From a bacterium (lineage in GTDB: Bacteria > Patescibacteriota > Minisyncoccia > UBA6257), in assembly GCA_030673525.1 (NCBI GenBank), contig DAOVIY010000008.1, positions 1-14,015 on the forward strand: a stretch of DNA of 14,015 nt, read 5' to 3'. The notes beneath the pieces were generated by a model. That model was not told the origin of the DNA and searched no databases. It saw only the letters and a list, made by a program, of their open reading frames with translations. Within the stretch, counting starts at the first letter, position 1. Each line of letters opens with the position of its first letter. Shown here one piece after another: positions 1 through 7,715 of the stretch. Both the position numbers and the translations under genes were made by a program.

Positions 1-1173
1 AAATTGAAAGCGCGCTGTTTTTTCAGGGTGATCAATCTTTTTCTTCGCTAATGGAGATATTTCTAAAGGATGATCAATAATGAAAGTCGGTTCAGTAATC
101 TTCCCGCGTAATTTTTTAAAAATAGTATCTGCTATTTTTTCTTTTGAATCTATTCTATCTACAAGAATATTCAATGATTTTGCTTTCTTTAGCCATTTGT
201 CTTTATTATCACGAAGATTTAATCCTATTTCTTTCTCTAAAAATTCTTCAAAACCAACTCTTTTCCATGTTTTTTTTAAAAAAACTTTTGCATTAGGAAT
301 ATCTTTTTTAAATTTCTTCGCCAAAAATTTAAATAATTCTTCAATTAATTTCATTAAATCTTCTCTGGTTTTGTAAGCGCTATATAATTCCAACATAGTA
401 AACTCAGGATTATGTTCTCTATCCATGCCCTCATTTCTAAAACACTTTCCAATCTCATAGATATTTTCAAATCCACCGACAATGAGACGTTTTAAATAAA
501 GTTCTGGCGCTATTCTTAAATAGATTTTCATTTTTAAAGTTTTCAAACGTGTAATAAAAGGGTTGGCAAATGCGCCACCATATAAAGGCTGTAAAATTGG
601 TGTTTCTACTTCTTGATATTCCTTTTTGTTCAAAAATTCCCTTATTGAAGAAATAATTTGACTACGAAGAATAAATTTTTTCTTCACTTCCTCATTTGCT
701 AATAAATCAAGATAACGCCTGCGAAAACGTTCTTCTGCATCTTCTAATCCGTACCACGCCTGTGGTAACGCCCTTAAACTTTTGGATAATAATTTGAACT
801 TTCTAACTTCTAATGTTTTTTCTCCCCTTTTTGTTTTAAAAAGAATACCTTGCGCTTCTAAAAAATCGCCTAAATCAAAAAAATCCTGAAAGAATTTCAT
901 TTTATCCCTACCTATCTTATCTTGTTTAAATAAAAGCTGAATCTTTTCAGTTTGGTCTTTAATATCTACAAAAACGGCGCCACCATGTCCCCTAATTCCC
1001 CAAATTCTTCCTGCTAAAATAATACTCTTTTTATTACGGGACCAAATAGAAAAATTATCTAATGCTTTAATAATAGAAAATTGACGATGAGTTTTCTCAG
1101 GATAAGGATCAATACCTAATTTTCTCAACTTTTTAATCTTTTTTATTCGTTCTTTTATTAAATCATCCAACAT
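1..1173 (-). CDS. lysS: Lysyl-tRNA synthetase, class II (3' end outside window)
   Basis: This gene encodes class II lysyl-tRNA synthetase, which charges tRNA-Lys with lysine using ATP in the cytoplasm. The reading frame is open from the ATG at 1173 to the window edge, giving 391 residues; full bacterial LysRS is about 490-500, so the C-terminal part with motif 3 is missing. Residues about 50-133 look like the OB-fold anticodon-binding domain. The catalytic domain follows, with YLRIAPELYLKRLIVGGFE (about 218-236), motif 2 FRNEG (245-249) followed by HNPEFTMLELY (254-264), and EISPLAKK (371-378). The stretch before YLRIAPELYL reads PFITRLKTLKM, where the family usually has a T-H-x-N-x-L pattern, so the motif 1 region is somewhat diverged. 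The gene starts 4 bases after the greA stop, and greA-lysS is a common bacterial pairing, so they are probably cotranscribed. No Shine-Dalgarno sequence precedes the ATG. Confidence 0.95.
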   Translation of the reverse strand, partial: MLDDLIKERIKKIKKLRKLGIDPYPEKTHRQFSIIKALDNFSIWSRNKKSIILAGRIWGIRGHGGAVFVDIKDQTEKIQLLFKQDKIGRDKMKFFQDFFDLGDFLEAQGILFKTKRGEKTLEVRKFKLLSKSLRALPQAWYGLEDAEERFRRRYLDLLANEEVKKKFILRSQIISSIREFLNKKEYQEVETPILQPLYGGAFANPFITRLKTLKMKIYLRIAPELYLKRLIVGGFENIYEIGKCFRNEGMDREHNPEFTMLELYSAYKTREDLMKLIEELFKFLAKKFKKDIPNAKVFLKKTWKRVGFEEFLEKEIGLNLRDNKDKWLKKAKSLNILVDRIDSKEKIADTIFKKLRGKITEPTFIIDHPLEISPLAKKKIDHPEKTARFQF

Positions 1174-1177
1174 AAAT

Positions 1178-1654
1178 TCAAGATATCTTCAATATCTTAT
1201 ATTTTACCTCACCTTGAGGGGTATTTACAAGTACTATCTCACCTTTTTTATGACCTAAAAACGCTCTGCCTAAAGGTGACTCATTAGAAATCTTACCTTC
1301 AATAGGCTTAGCTTCGTGAGACCCAACAATAGTGAATACTTTCTTATTTCTAGATTTGGTTAAACTTTTTACATTGATTGTTGAACCTAATTCTACAACA
1401 CGATTATTAGAAGCATGACGAATAATAGAAATATTTTTAAGAAACATCTCTAATTGCAAAATTCGCGTCTCTAAAACCGATTGCGCGTCTTTTGCCTCTT
1501 GATAGGCTGCGTTCTCTGACAAATCTCCAAGTTCTTTTGCATCCTGAATTATTTCAGCTATTTCCTTTCTTTTTTTAGTTTTTAATTCTTTCAATTCTTG
1601 CTTGAGATCTTTATATGCCTGAGGCGTAACATAGTTCTTATTCATATTCTTCAT
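1178..1654 (-). CDS. greA: Transcription elongation factor GreA
   Basis: GreA enters the secondary channel of RNA polymerase and stimulates cleavage of backtracked transcripts. The 158-residue product has the usual family length and two-domain layout: an N-terminal antiparallel coiled coil (about 10-80) and a C-terminal FKBP-like domain (about 85-158). The tip motif GDLSENAAYQEAKDAQ (43-58) carries the two acidic residues, D44 and E47, that reach the polymerase active site. The C-terminal domain shows the typical ISNESPLGRAFLGHKKGE. The start overlaps the end of mrdA by 17 bases. A second ATG three codons downstream (1645) would shorten the overlap, and neither start has a clear ribosome binding site. 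The gene ends in UGA, 4 bases before lysS. It sits at the tail of the mre operon, so it probably shares the shape-gene transcript. Confidence 0.96.
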   Translation of the reverse strand: MKNMNKNYVTPQAYKDLKQELKELKTKKRKEIAEIIQDAKELGDLSENAAYQEAKDAQSVLETRILQLEMFLKNISIIRHASNNRVVELGSTINVKSLTKSRNKKVFTIVGSHEAKPIEGKISNESPLGRAFLGHKKGEIVLVNTPQGEVKYKILKIS

Positions 1655-3569
1655 TATTTGTTATTATTTGCTTGTTTATTCTATTATCCCAATACCACTG
1701 CAAAACATCTTCAATTATTGGTAAAGTGGCAACTACTTGACTTGGTGGACTTTCTATTAAAACAAAAACAGTAATTTTAGGATCTTCATAAGGAGCATAT
1801 GCTCCAAAAAGAGCGTGATATTTTTCTTTTCCTTCAGAAATAAATTTAGGAGAACCACTCTTCCCTGCTACCTGAAAAGAAAGATATTTTAATGGTATAG
1901 CTGTTCCTGAGTTTATAACTTCTTTCATCCCCTCTTGGACAATTTTTAAATTCTCTTGGGAAACATTTAATTTTGCTAATTCAAAATTCTTTGTTTCTTT
2001 TACTAAATGTGGCTGCATTAAAATACCGTCATTAGCAATAGTAGATATATAAGCAGCCATTTGTAATGGTGTCAAGATAACACCACCTTCTCCAATTGAA
2101 ATATTATAAGTATCCCCTAATTTCCAAGATGGATCATCGGGTCGATGTTTTTTTAACCATTGGGCATCAGGCAACACTGATTGAGCCTCTCCAAATAAAT
2201 CAATCCCCAATCTTTTATCAAGATTAAATGCTAACCAATATTTTTTAATCTTTGCCAAACCCAAACCAGAGATTTCTTCCCATCCACCGCCTACTGCCCA
2301 AAAATAAACATTACAGGATACAGCGATTGCTTTTCTCATATCTACCCATCCATGATTCTTCCAATCATTAAAAACATATTTTTGTTGCGGGTCATAAGGA
2401 CTTGTAATAACAATTTTGCCATCAGTAAATATTTCTCGATCAGGATCAATAATATTTTCCTCTAAAGCAGCTAAAGCCATAAGTGGTTTTATTACAGATC
2501 CAGGAGGATAAAGACCACTAATAACACGATTGAAAAGTGGAAAAGAGGAACTTTGAAGATATTGGTTTATTAACTCACGAGGCGAGCCTTTTGTAAAAAC
2601 ATTTGGATCAAAACTTGGCACACTTATTAAAGATAAAATTTCCCCTGTTTTAGTATCTAAAATAATACCGGCAGCGCCTTGAACACCTAATGTTTCAACC
2701 CTTTCTTTTAAAGTATTGTAAAATACTATCTGTAAATCTTTATCTATAGTGGTTATAATATCCTCACCTTTTTTAGGCTCAATAGAGCCCAAATCTTTTT
2801 GAATATTAAAATTAGCGTCAACCTCGATTATTCTCTTTCCTGCTTTGCCCTGTAAAGTTCTCTCATAATAGGCTTCCAACCCATCTTTGCCAACCACACT
2901 GGCTAAAGGATAATCTTTGTATTTTAAAATATCTTCTGGAGAAATCTTACCAATGTATCCCAAAATATGAGCAAGTGCATCTTCAAATGGATAATGTCGA
3001 CTATAATCGGAAATAACACTAAACCCTGAGTTACTTTTTATTGTTGTTTCAAAACGCCGCACTTCTTCTATATCCAAATTTGATTTAATTAGGATCGGTT
3101 GGAAAGAATAAATTGTTTCATAATCCTTGAGCAACACGTCAATTTCTGTTTTTTCAATATTAAAAATGTCAACAATCTTTTTTATAATATCCGCTCTTTC
3201 TTGCTCTTTTTTTGGTAAATTTAACGGAACCATTACCAAGCTAAAAGACGGGCTATTAAAAACTAATGGCTCTCCATACCTATCATAAATTATTCCGCGA
3301 GGAGCACTAATAATATAATAATGAGTACGATTGTTTTCCGCTCTTCGCTGATAATCTTCTCCTTTAACTACTTGGAGATAAAAAAGCCGCAAAAAAATAA
3401 TTGAAAAAAGAACCAAGCATACTCCAAAAACTGCCTTTATTAAAAAGGAGGAAATTGGAAACTCTAACCTCTCTAAGTTTTTTTCTCTTGCTTCTTCAGC
3501 TTTTTTATCTAAGAGAACTTCCTCAGGATCGAGAAGGTGTTTTTCTCTTTTTATGAAAAAATTTTTCAT
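1638..3569 (-). CDS. mrdA: Penicillin-binding protein 2, elongation-specific transpeptidase
   Basis: This is a class B PBP, the DD-transpeptidase that cross-links peptidoglycan during elongation. The 643 residues comprise a cytoplasmic tail of about 40, one membrane anchor (about 43-66), a dimerisation/pedestal domain that starts with SAPRGIIYDRYG (88-99), and a C-terminal transpeptidase domain. The three catalytic motifs are present: SxxK as S358-V-I-K361 in LYPPGSVIKP, SxN as S418-C-N420, and KSG at 570-572. The third reads KSGSP; many PBPs have KTG, and E. coli PBP2 has KSG, so this fits PBP2 rather than PBP3. The gene overlaps mreD by 4 bases (ATGA), giving the classic mreB-mreC-mreD-mrdA order and strong support for the PBP2 assignment. 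The usual downstream partner rodA is absent; greA overlaps the 3' end instead. The product should be beta-lactam sensitive. Confidence 0.95.
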   Translation of the reverse strand: MKNFFIKREKHLLDPEEVLLDKKAEEAREKNLERLEFPISSFLIKAVFGVCLVLFSIIFLRLFYLQVVKGEDYQRRAENNRTHYYIISAPRGIIYDRYGEPLVFNSPSFSLVMVPLNLPKKEQERADIIKKIVDIFNIEKTEIDVLLKDYETIYSFQPILIKSNLDIEEVRRFETTIKSNSGFSVISDYSRHYPFEDALAHILGYIGKISPEDILKYKDYPLASVVGKDGLEAYYERTLQGKAGKRIIEVDANFNIQKDLGSIEPKKGEDIITTIDKDLQIVFYNTLKERVETLGVQGAAGIILDTKTGEILSLISVPSFDPNVFTKGSPRELINQYLQSSSFPLFNRVISGLYPPGSVIKPLMALAALEENIIDPDREIFTDGKIVITSPYDPQQKYVFNDWKNHGWVDMRKAIAVSCNVYFWAVGGGWEEISGLGLAKIKKYWLAFNLDKRLGIDLFGEAQSVLPDAQWLKKHRPDDPSWKLGDTYNISIGEGGVILTPLQMAAYISTIANDGILMQPHLVKETKNFELAKLNVSQENLKIVQEGMKEVINSGTAIPLKYLSFQVAGKSGSPKFISEGKEKYHALFGAYAPYEDPKITVFVLIESPPSQVVATLPIIEDVLQWYWDNRINKQIITNNEEYE

Positions 3570-4024
3570 TTAATTTTATTAAACAAAAAGGATAAAGCTA
3601 TGTAAAATATTGATGTGATTAGAAATTGTTCAAAAATTATTAAACTAATATACGGAGTTTTAAAAATTAAATTTGTTATTAAAAGACATAAAAAGTATAC
3701 AATAATTATTGATTCACCAATAATTAATCGTGAAAAAAAATGAGATTTTTCCAAAAATCGAGTTAATAATATGCCTGTACTTAAAGAAATCAAAAGAACA
3801 ATAAGATTCATTCCCCAAAACAATCCAGAAAGAGTATCAAGGGCGATTGCTGTTAAAAATATTAGAAGAAATAGATAAAGTAATGGAAAATAAAAAAGAA
3901 CAAAAATTAAAAAAATTAAAGCAATATTTAAAACCGGAGAAAGAAAAAGAACCATTCCAAAATATATTTGAACAAAAATAACAAAAAGAAATAAAAGAAG
4001 ATTCAAAAAATAACGCTGAATCAT
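3566..4024 (-). CDS. mreD: Rod shape-determining membrane protein MreD
   Basis: MreD is an integral inner-membrane protein of the elongation complex that connects MreC and MreB. The 152-residue product is almost wholly hydrophobic, with about five or six membrane segments (roughly 6-28, 31-48, 50-62, 70-88, 101-120 and 126-147). It contains the family-like loop LDTLSGLFWGMNL (62-74). Sequence conservation in MreD is weak, so the call rests on topology, that loop, and position between mreC and mrdA. Both ends are ATGA overlaps: its ATG shares bases with the mreC UGA stop, and its own UGA overlaps the mrdA ATG. This indicates translational coupling. Codon usage is very AT-rich (Phe, Ile and Leu dominate), as expected for a membrane protein in this genome. 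Confidence 0.88.
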   Translation of the reverse strand: MIQRYFLNLLLFLFVIFVQIYFGMVLFLSPVLNIALIFLIFVLFYFPLLYLFLLIFLTAIALDTLSGLFWGMNLIVLLISLSTGILLTRFLEKSHFFSRLIIGESIIIVYFLCLLITNLIFKTPYISLIIFEQFLITSIFYIALSFLFNKIK

Positions 4025-4842
4025 GGTGATGAAAAAATAATATCAGTAATAATTAAAACTGAAGATATTTGAGAAAAATTTAATAAAGGCTCTAAAATAA
4101 ATTCCTTCAAAGAACTCACATCAGAAGATGAGCCGAATTTTTTAACTTTAGCCACTAAAAGGCCTTTAAAAAAATTAGTATTTTCAGATGATGTAATTAA
4201 AATATCTCCGATTTTAATATCTGATTCATATGGAACTAATTTTAAACGAAAATTTCCTTTTATATCTTTTTCTGCTATCGCCAATGTAGACGAACGTAAA
4301 TCTTCTACACTAATTTTCGTTTCGGGACTAAATATTGATTCACCGCGGCAATAATTATTAAAACATTCAATTAATCTCCCAATTAGAATTTTATCTTCCA
4401 AAATCACGTTCATCCCCTCTTTCAATCCTGTTTCAGTTCCTTTGTTTATCCAAAAAGAACCAGTTAATCCAGAAGGATCCATTAAAATAATCTTAGCTGA
4501 CACTAATGACCAACCTGTTTCATCTTTAATTTTTAAAGCATCTTTTAAAAGAATATTCTCTTTCTTAGTTTCCTTAAAATCTTGCAATTGATTAATAAAT
4601 TTAATATTTTGATATTGAAGTTCTGACAATTGTTTCCTTAAACTATTAAAATGCAAAAGGTCATTTGTCCAATTTTTAAAATTAAAAAGATAATTTCCAA
4701 TTAATCCCCCTCTTTCCAAGCCATATACTAATTGAGGTTTTAAGATTTTTTCCTGAGAAAAATAGAATCTAAACAACAAAATACTAGTGATTATTAAAAT
4801 CACTAGTAAAAGCAGGAAATGAAAATTATTTTTTTGTTTCAT
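4021..4842 (-). CDS. mreC: Rod shape-determining protein MreC
   Basis: MreC is a bitopic membrane protein whose extracytoplasmic part scaffolds PBP2 and the elongation machinery. The 273 residues comprise a short cytoplasmic tail, one membrane helix (about 8-28), a coiled-coil region (about 63-104, rich in Leu, Gln, Lys and Glu) that drives dimerisation, and a C-terminal two-domain beta region. The latter includes FWINKGTETGLKEGMNVI (130-147), which matches the usual MreC N-K-G-x-x-x-G-x-x-x-G-M-x-V pattern. Length is normal for the family. The start lies 4 bases after the mreB UGA stop, and the gene ends in an ATGA overlap with mreD, so the three genes form one translationally linked unit. 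No Shine-Dalgarno sequence is visible upstream. Confidence 0.93.
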   Translation of the reverse strand: MKQKNNFHFLLLLVILIITSILLFRFYFSQEKILKPQLVYGLERGGLIGNYLFNFKNWTNDLLHFNSLRKQLSELQYQNIKFINQLQDFKETKKENILLKDALKIKDETGWSLVSAKIILMDPSGLTGSFWINKGTETGLKEGMNVILEDKILIGRLIECFNNYCRGESIFSPETKISVEDLRSSTLAIAEKDIKGNFRLKLVPYESDIKIGDILITSSENTNFFKGLLVAKVKKFGSSSDVSSLKEFILEPLLNFSQISSVLIITDIIFSSP

Positions 4843-4846
4843 AGTA

Positions 4847-5905
4847 TCACAAAGGCGGTTTTTCTCTGGTAATCGTAGTTAAAATATCTTTTGACCCCTC
4901 TAAATCTTCCAAAATTATTCCAATACCTCTGATTACTGAAGTTATAGGATCATCAATAATTTTTACCGGTAAATCAATGGATTCTTCAATTAATTTATCA
5001 ATTCCGCGAAGTAAACTTGTTCCTCCTGACAAAATAATACCAGTCTCCATAATATCGCCGATTAATTCTGGTGGAGTAATTTCTACCGTGCTTTTAATCG
5101 CATCAATGATTTTAATCAAAGACGGAGTAATAGCTTCTCGAATATCTTCTTCTTTTACCTTAATTTCTTTTGGTAAACCACGGGTAAGATCACGTCCTTT
5201 TACTTTCATTTCCTGATTACTACCTAAATCTAAAGCAGAACCTATAAAAATTTTAATCTTTTCAGCGGTTTTCTCTCCGATGGATAATTTAAATCTATCC
5301 CTAAAATAATGAATGATATCATCATTTAATTTACTTCCTGCTACGCGTAAACTTTTTGATACAACAATCCCACCCAAAGAAATAACTGCCACTTCTGTTG
5401 TTCCACCACCAATATCCACAACAAAAATACCTTGTGATTCTTTAACTGATAATTGGGCGCCCAAAGCAACGGCAATCGGTTCTTCAATCAAATAAACCTC
5501 CTTAGCGCCAGCGCTTCTGGCAACATCTTCTACTGCTCGTTTTTCTACCTCGGTACCGCCTGTAGGAACTCCCACTACCAAACGAGGCCAATCTAAAAAC
5601 TGTCCGAAAAATCCTTTTTTCTTAGATTTATCCAGAAAATAATTAAGCATCTTTTCTGCCACTTCAAAATCAGAAATTACCCCATTATTAAGGGGTTTAA
5701 TAGCGCTAATATGCGAAGGGGTCTTTCCGATCATTTCTTCTGCTTCATGACCAACAGCTAAAATTTGATTGGTTTTATTGTTCATAGCCACTACTGTCGG
5801 TTCATTAATCACGATACCTCTTCCTTTCACATAAATTAAAGTCTTGGAAGTCCCCAAATCAACCCCAATATTACGAAAAAAATTTGCTTTTAAACCTTTT
5901 GGCAT
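4847..5905 (-). CDS. mreB: Rod shape-determining protein MreB (canonical copy)
   Basis: MreB is the bacterial actin homologue that polymerises on the inner face of the membrane and orients the cell-wall elongation complex. I place the start at the ATG at 5905 (352 residues); a TTG at 5920 would add five residues but is less likely. From that ATG, phosphate-1 is D16-LGTSKT, the catalytic Glu is E142 in IEEP, phosphate-2 is D164-IGGGTTE, and the adenosine motif is ILSGGTSLL near residue 293. All nucleotide-binding residues look intact. The N-terminus (MPKGLKANFFRNI) adds about eight residues before the fold and could form a short amphipathic membrane-binding helix, which the second copy lacks. 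A likely promoter lies just upstream, and mreC follows after 4 bases. This copy heads the mreBCD-mrdA cluster and is the best candidate for the main shape determinant. Confidence 0.96.
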   Translation of the reverse strand: MPKGLKANFFRNIGVDLGTSKTLIYVKGRGIVINEPTVVAMNNKTNQILAVGHEAEEMIGKTPSHISAIKPLNNGVISDFEVAEKMLNYFLDKSKKKGFFGQFLDWPRLVVGVPTGGTEVEKRAVEDVARSAGAKEVYLIEEPIAVALGAQLSVKESQGIFVVDIGGGTTEVAVISLGGIVVSKSLRVAGSKLNDDIIHYFRDRFKLSIGEKTAEKIKIFIGSALDLGSNQEMKVKGRDLTRGLPKEIKVKEEDIREAITPSLIKIIDAIKSTVEITPPELIGDIMETGIILSGGTSLLRGIDKLIEESIDLPVKIIDDPITSVIRGIGIILEDLEGSKDILTTITREKPPL

Positions 5906-5915
5906 AATAATAAAT

Positions 5916-5937
5916 AACAATTAGCAGTAAACAATTA
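5916..5937. repeat. 8-bp direct repeat overlapping the mreB promoter
   Basis: The octamer AACAATTA (plus strand) occurs at 5916-5923 and again at 5930-5937, separated by 6 bases. The second copy overlaps the proposed -10 element and the first lies downstream of the likely transcription start, which is where an operator could sit. In DNA this AT-rich an 8-mer recurs easily by chance (for example again at the holB start), so a regulatory role is only a possibility. Confidence 0.25.
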
Positions 5938-5963
5938 TCTGAGCCTTTTTAGAGTTATTGCAA
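5934..5963 (-). promoter_or_regulatory. Likely sigma-70-type promoter of the mreB-lysS operon
   Basis: On the minus strand, TTGCAA (5958-5963, 4 of 6 matches to TTGACA) is followed after 18 bases by GATAAT (5934-5939, 5 of 6 matches to TATAAT). Transcription would start near 5927, giving a leader of about 22 bases before the mreB ATG at 5905. The site falls in the largest intergenic gap of the window, directly ahead of the mreB-mreC-mreD-mrdA-greA-lysS series, where a promoter would be expected. It was found by eye against the consensus. Confidence 0.45.
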
Positions 5964-5968
5964 ATAGT

Positions 5969-6064
5969 TTACTTTCTTTTAATTATTTTGTCAAAACCAC
6001 TTAATCTTAATAATTTTACTTTACGATTTTTTCTTTCTCTTAATTCAAACTTGCGATTCTTCAT
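5969..6064 (-). CDS. Possible small basic protein, 31 residues
   Basis: This short frame starts with ATG at 6064, only 3 bases after the rseP stop codon, and ends in TAA at 5969. It encodes 31 residues, of which 14 are Lys or Arg; it begins MKNRKFELRERKNRK and ends FDKIIKRK. It has the only Shine-Dalgarno-like context in the window (AGG, 6 bases before the ATG). I do not recognise the family. The close spacing to rseP fits the packing of this operon. The composition would suit a small nucleic-acid- or ribosome-binding protein, but that is inference from charge alone. An AT-rich genome yields Lys-rich open frames by chance, so the ORF may not be real. Confidence 0.35.
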   Translation of the reverse strand: MKNRKFELRERKNRKVKLLRLSGFDKIIKRK

Positions 6065-6067
6065 AAT

Positions 6068-7135
6068 TTACCTATTTAAAATAAAAAAATTAATATCTTT
6101 AATAGTAATAATAAAAAGAAGAACAATCAATAAAGAAAAACAAATATTATTCACTATAATCTCCGTGCGTTGAGCTATGGGTCTTCGTCTTATTTTCTCT
6201 ATCATTAAAAATAAAATTCTTCCCCCGTCTACTGCAGGAATAGGCAAAAGATTAAAAATGGCAAAAGCGTAAGAAATAAGCCCTAAAATATACAGACCAT
6301 ATTTCCAGCCCCATTGAAATCCTCTGGTAGTTATTGCCATAATTCCAACAGGTCCTGTAAGTTCTTCTATATTACCATGTTTAAATAAATTAACAAAAAC
6401 CCTGCCAAGACCAGTAAATGTTTCTTGAGTAATAAATCCCATAAAACGAATAGCCTGCCATGGAGCCTCAAATAAAGAATATTTTAAAATTCCATCATCA
6501 GTAAGGATTACCCCTAAATAACCCTTCCCTTCTGGAGGAGATTCCCTTGGTATAATTCCTATTTTTATGTTTTCTACGCCTCTTTTAATAATCAACTGAA
6601 TTTCTTGACCTTGAAATTCTTTTGTCATATTCTGCACATTTTCAATAGTCTCCACATTATAATAGTCTAAATGCTCAATTCCTAAAATAACATCACCAGA
6701 TTCTAATCCAGCTAAGAATGCCGGGGAATCTTTTTCTATTTCCCTTATGGTTATCATCGAAGGAACATCTTGTTTATAGCTCTTAGGCAAAGCAAAGGTT
6801 GGCATTCCAACAGAAAAAAGAATCGTAAAAAGCAAAAAAGCTATCAAAATGTTATTTATCACTCCTGCTAAAAGTATCAGCGATCTCTTGCTTAAACTTT
6901 TTGATGAAAAACTATCAGGGCCATTATGCTCTAAAATCCTCACAAATCCGCCAAATGGAATAGCGTTAATGGAATAAACCACATCATTCTTTTTAAAACT
7001 AAAAATTCGTGGAGGATAACCAAGGCCAAACTCTTCTATTTTAACGCCAGAACGTCTTGCCAATAAAAAATGCCCCACTTCATGTAATATGATTATGGCA
7101 CTTAAACTAAACAAACTAATAAAAAAATAAAACAT
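6068..7135 (-). CDS. rseP: Site-2 protease, RseP/RIP family M50 metalloprotease
   Basis: This encodes an intramembrane zinc metalloprotease (family M50B) that cuts transmembrane substrates such as anti-sigma factors or signal-peptide remnants. The 355 residues show the zinc motif HEVGH (H18, E19, H22) in the first membrane helix, then FGLGYPPRIF and NAIPFGGFVRI (57-67). A single PDZ domain (about 125-188, with SPAFLAGLESGDVILGI) comes next. The C-terminal helix motif NLLPIPAVDGG (295-305) supplies the third zinc ligand, D303. E. coli RseP has two PDZ domains; one is common in Gram-positive and CPR homologues. Membrane segments lie at about 2-25, 86-110, 280-300 and 329-348. The gene follows frr after 29 bases; frr and rseP also lie in one cluster in many bacteria, but the genes normally between them (dxr, uppS, cdsA) are missing here. 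Substrates cannot be inferred from the window. Confidence 0.93.
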   Translation of the reverse strand: MFYFFISLFSLSAIIILHEVGHFLLARRSGVKIEEFGLGYPPRIFSFKKNDVVYSINAIPFGGFVRILEHNGPDSFSSKSLSKRSLILLAGVINNILIAFLLFTILFSVGMPTFALPKSYKQDVPSMITIREIEKDSPAFLAGLESGDVILGIEHLDYYNVETIENVQNMTKEFQGQEIQLIIKRGVENIKIGIIPRESPPEGKGYLGVILTDDGILKYSLFEAPWQAIRFMGFITQETFTGLGRVFVNLFKHGNIEELTGPVGIMAITTRGFQWGWKYGLYILGLISYAFAIFNLLPIPAVDGGRILFLMIEKIRRRPIAQRTEIIVNNICFSLLIVLLFIITIKDINFFILNR

Positions 7136-7164
7136 TAGTAATTAATTTTATACGCAATACAGAA

Positions 7165-7713
7165 TTACGAATTGAGAATTTCGTCTGTTTTTTGTTTTTC
7201 TTGACTATCTAAGGTTTCATTAGTCTCTTCAACAATTTTTTCTATTTCTTCTTTCAAACGAAACTTTTCATCCTCTGATATTTCTTTTTTATCAAATCCT
7301 TCCTTAATCTCCCCAAGCAATTTATCCCTTATCTCCCTTAATTTAATACGGAACTCTTCTTTTTTTGCACTAATAAGCTTCAATAATTCATTTTTTCTTT
7401 CTTTACCTAAAGGCGGCAAAAATAACTTTATCTCTTTTCCTTCTTGAGACGGCGTAAGTCCTAAGCTTGAAGTTTCTAATGCTTTTTTAACGGAAGTCAT
7501 TAATCCTTCGTCCCAAGGTTCAATAATAATAATATTAGGAAGTTTAATGGATACTGAAGCAATGTACTTTAATGGGGATAATGAACCATAGCAATCAACT
7601 TTAATATCATCCACTAAAGCAGTAGTTGGACGGGCAGTGCGAAAACACAAAATTTCGTTAAAAAAATCATCTGATAATTTCTTGGTTTGTTCTCTAAATC
7701 TTTCTATAAACAT
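7165..7713 (-). CDS. frr: Ribosome recycling factor
   Basis: RRF acts with EF-G to split the post-termination ribosome so that subunits and mRNA are reused. The 182 residues (family about 185) have the tRNA-mimic layout. The three-helix bundle is formed by about 1-27 and 104-182. The inserted beta domain is about 31-103, with VDCYGSLSPLKYIASVSI (39-56), IIIIEPWDEGLM (61-72) and SSLGLTPSQEGKEIKLFLPP (82-101). R126 and R129 correspond to the conserved arginines of the third helix, and KKEISEDEK (142-150) is typical. The ATG is 2 bases from the holB stop, so the two are probably translated from the same message. No Shine-Dalgarno sequence is visible. Confidence 0.96.
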   Translation of the reverse strand: MFIERFREQTKKLSDDFFNEILCFRTARPTTALVDDIKVDCYGSLSPLKYIASVSIKLPNIIIIEPWDEGLMTSVKKALETSSLGLTPSQEGKEIKLFLPPLGKERKNELLKLISAKKEEFRIKLREIRDKLLGEIKEGFDKKEISEDEKFRLKEEIEKIVEETNETLDSQEKQKTDEILNS

Positions 7714-7715
7714 TG

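Noticed and set aside
80..376. 98-codon open frame on the plus strand
   Set aside because: It lies antisense to lysS, whose minus-strand frame has clear LysRS motifs. The plus-strand product is Phe/Ser/Leu-rich with no recognisable features.
5958..6173. 71-codon open frame on the plus strand
   Set aside because: It covers the mreB promoter gap and the end of rseP in antisense and has no family features. It is best explained by the lack of stop codons in AT-rich shadow frames.
7147..7152. TATAAA hexamer (minus strand) just upstream of rseP as a promoter
   Set aside because: No acceptable -35 sits 16-18 bases away, and such hexamers are common at this base composition. Read-through from frr is the simpler explanation.
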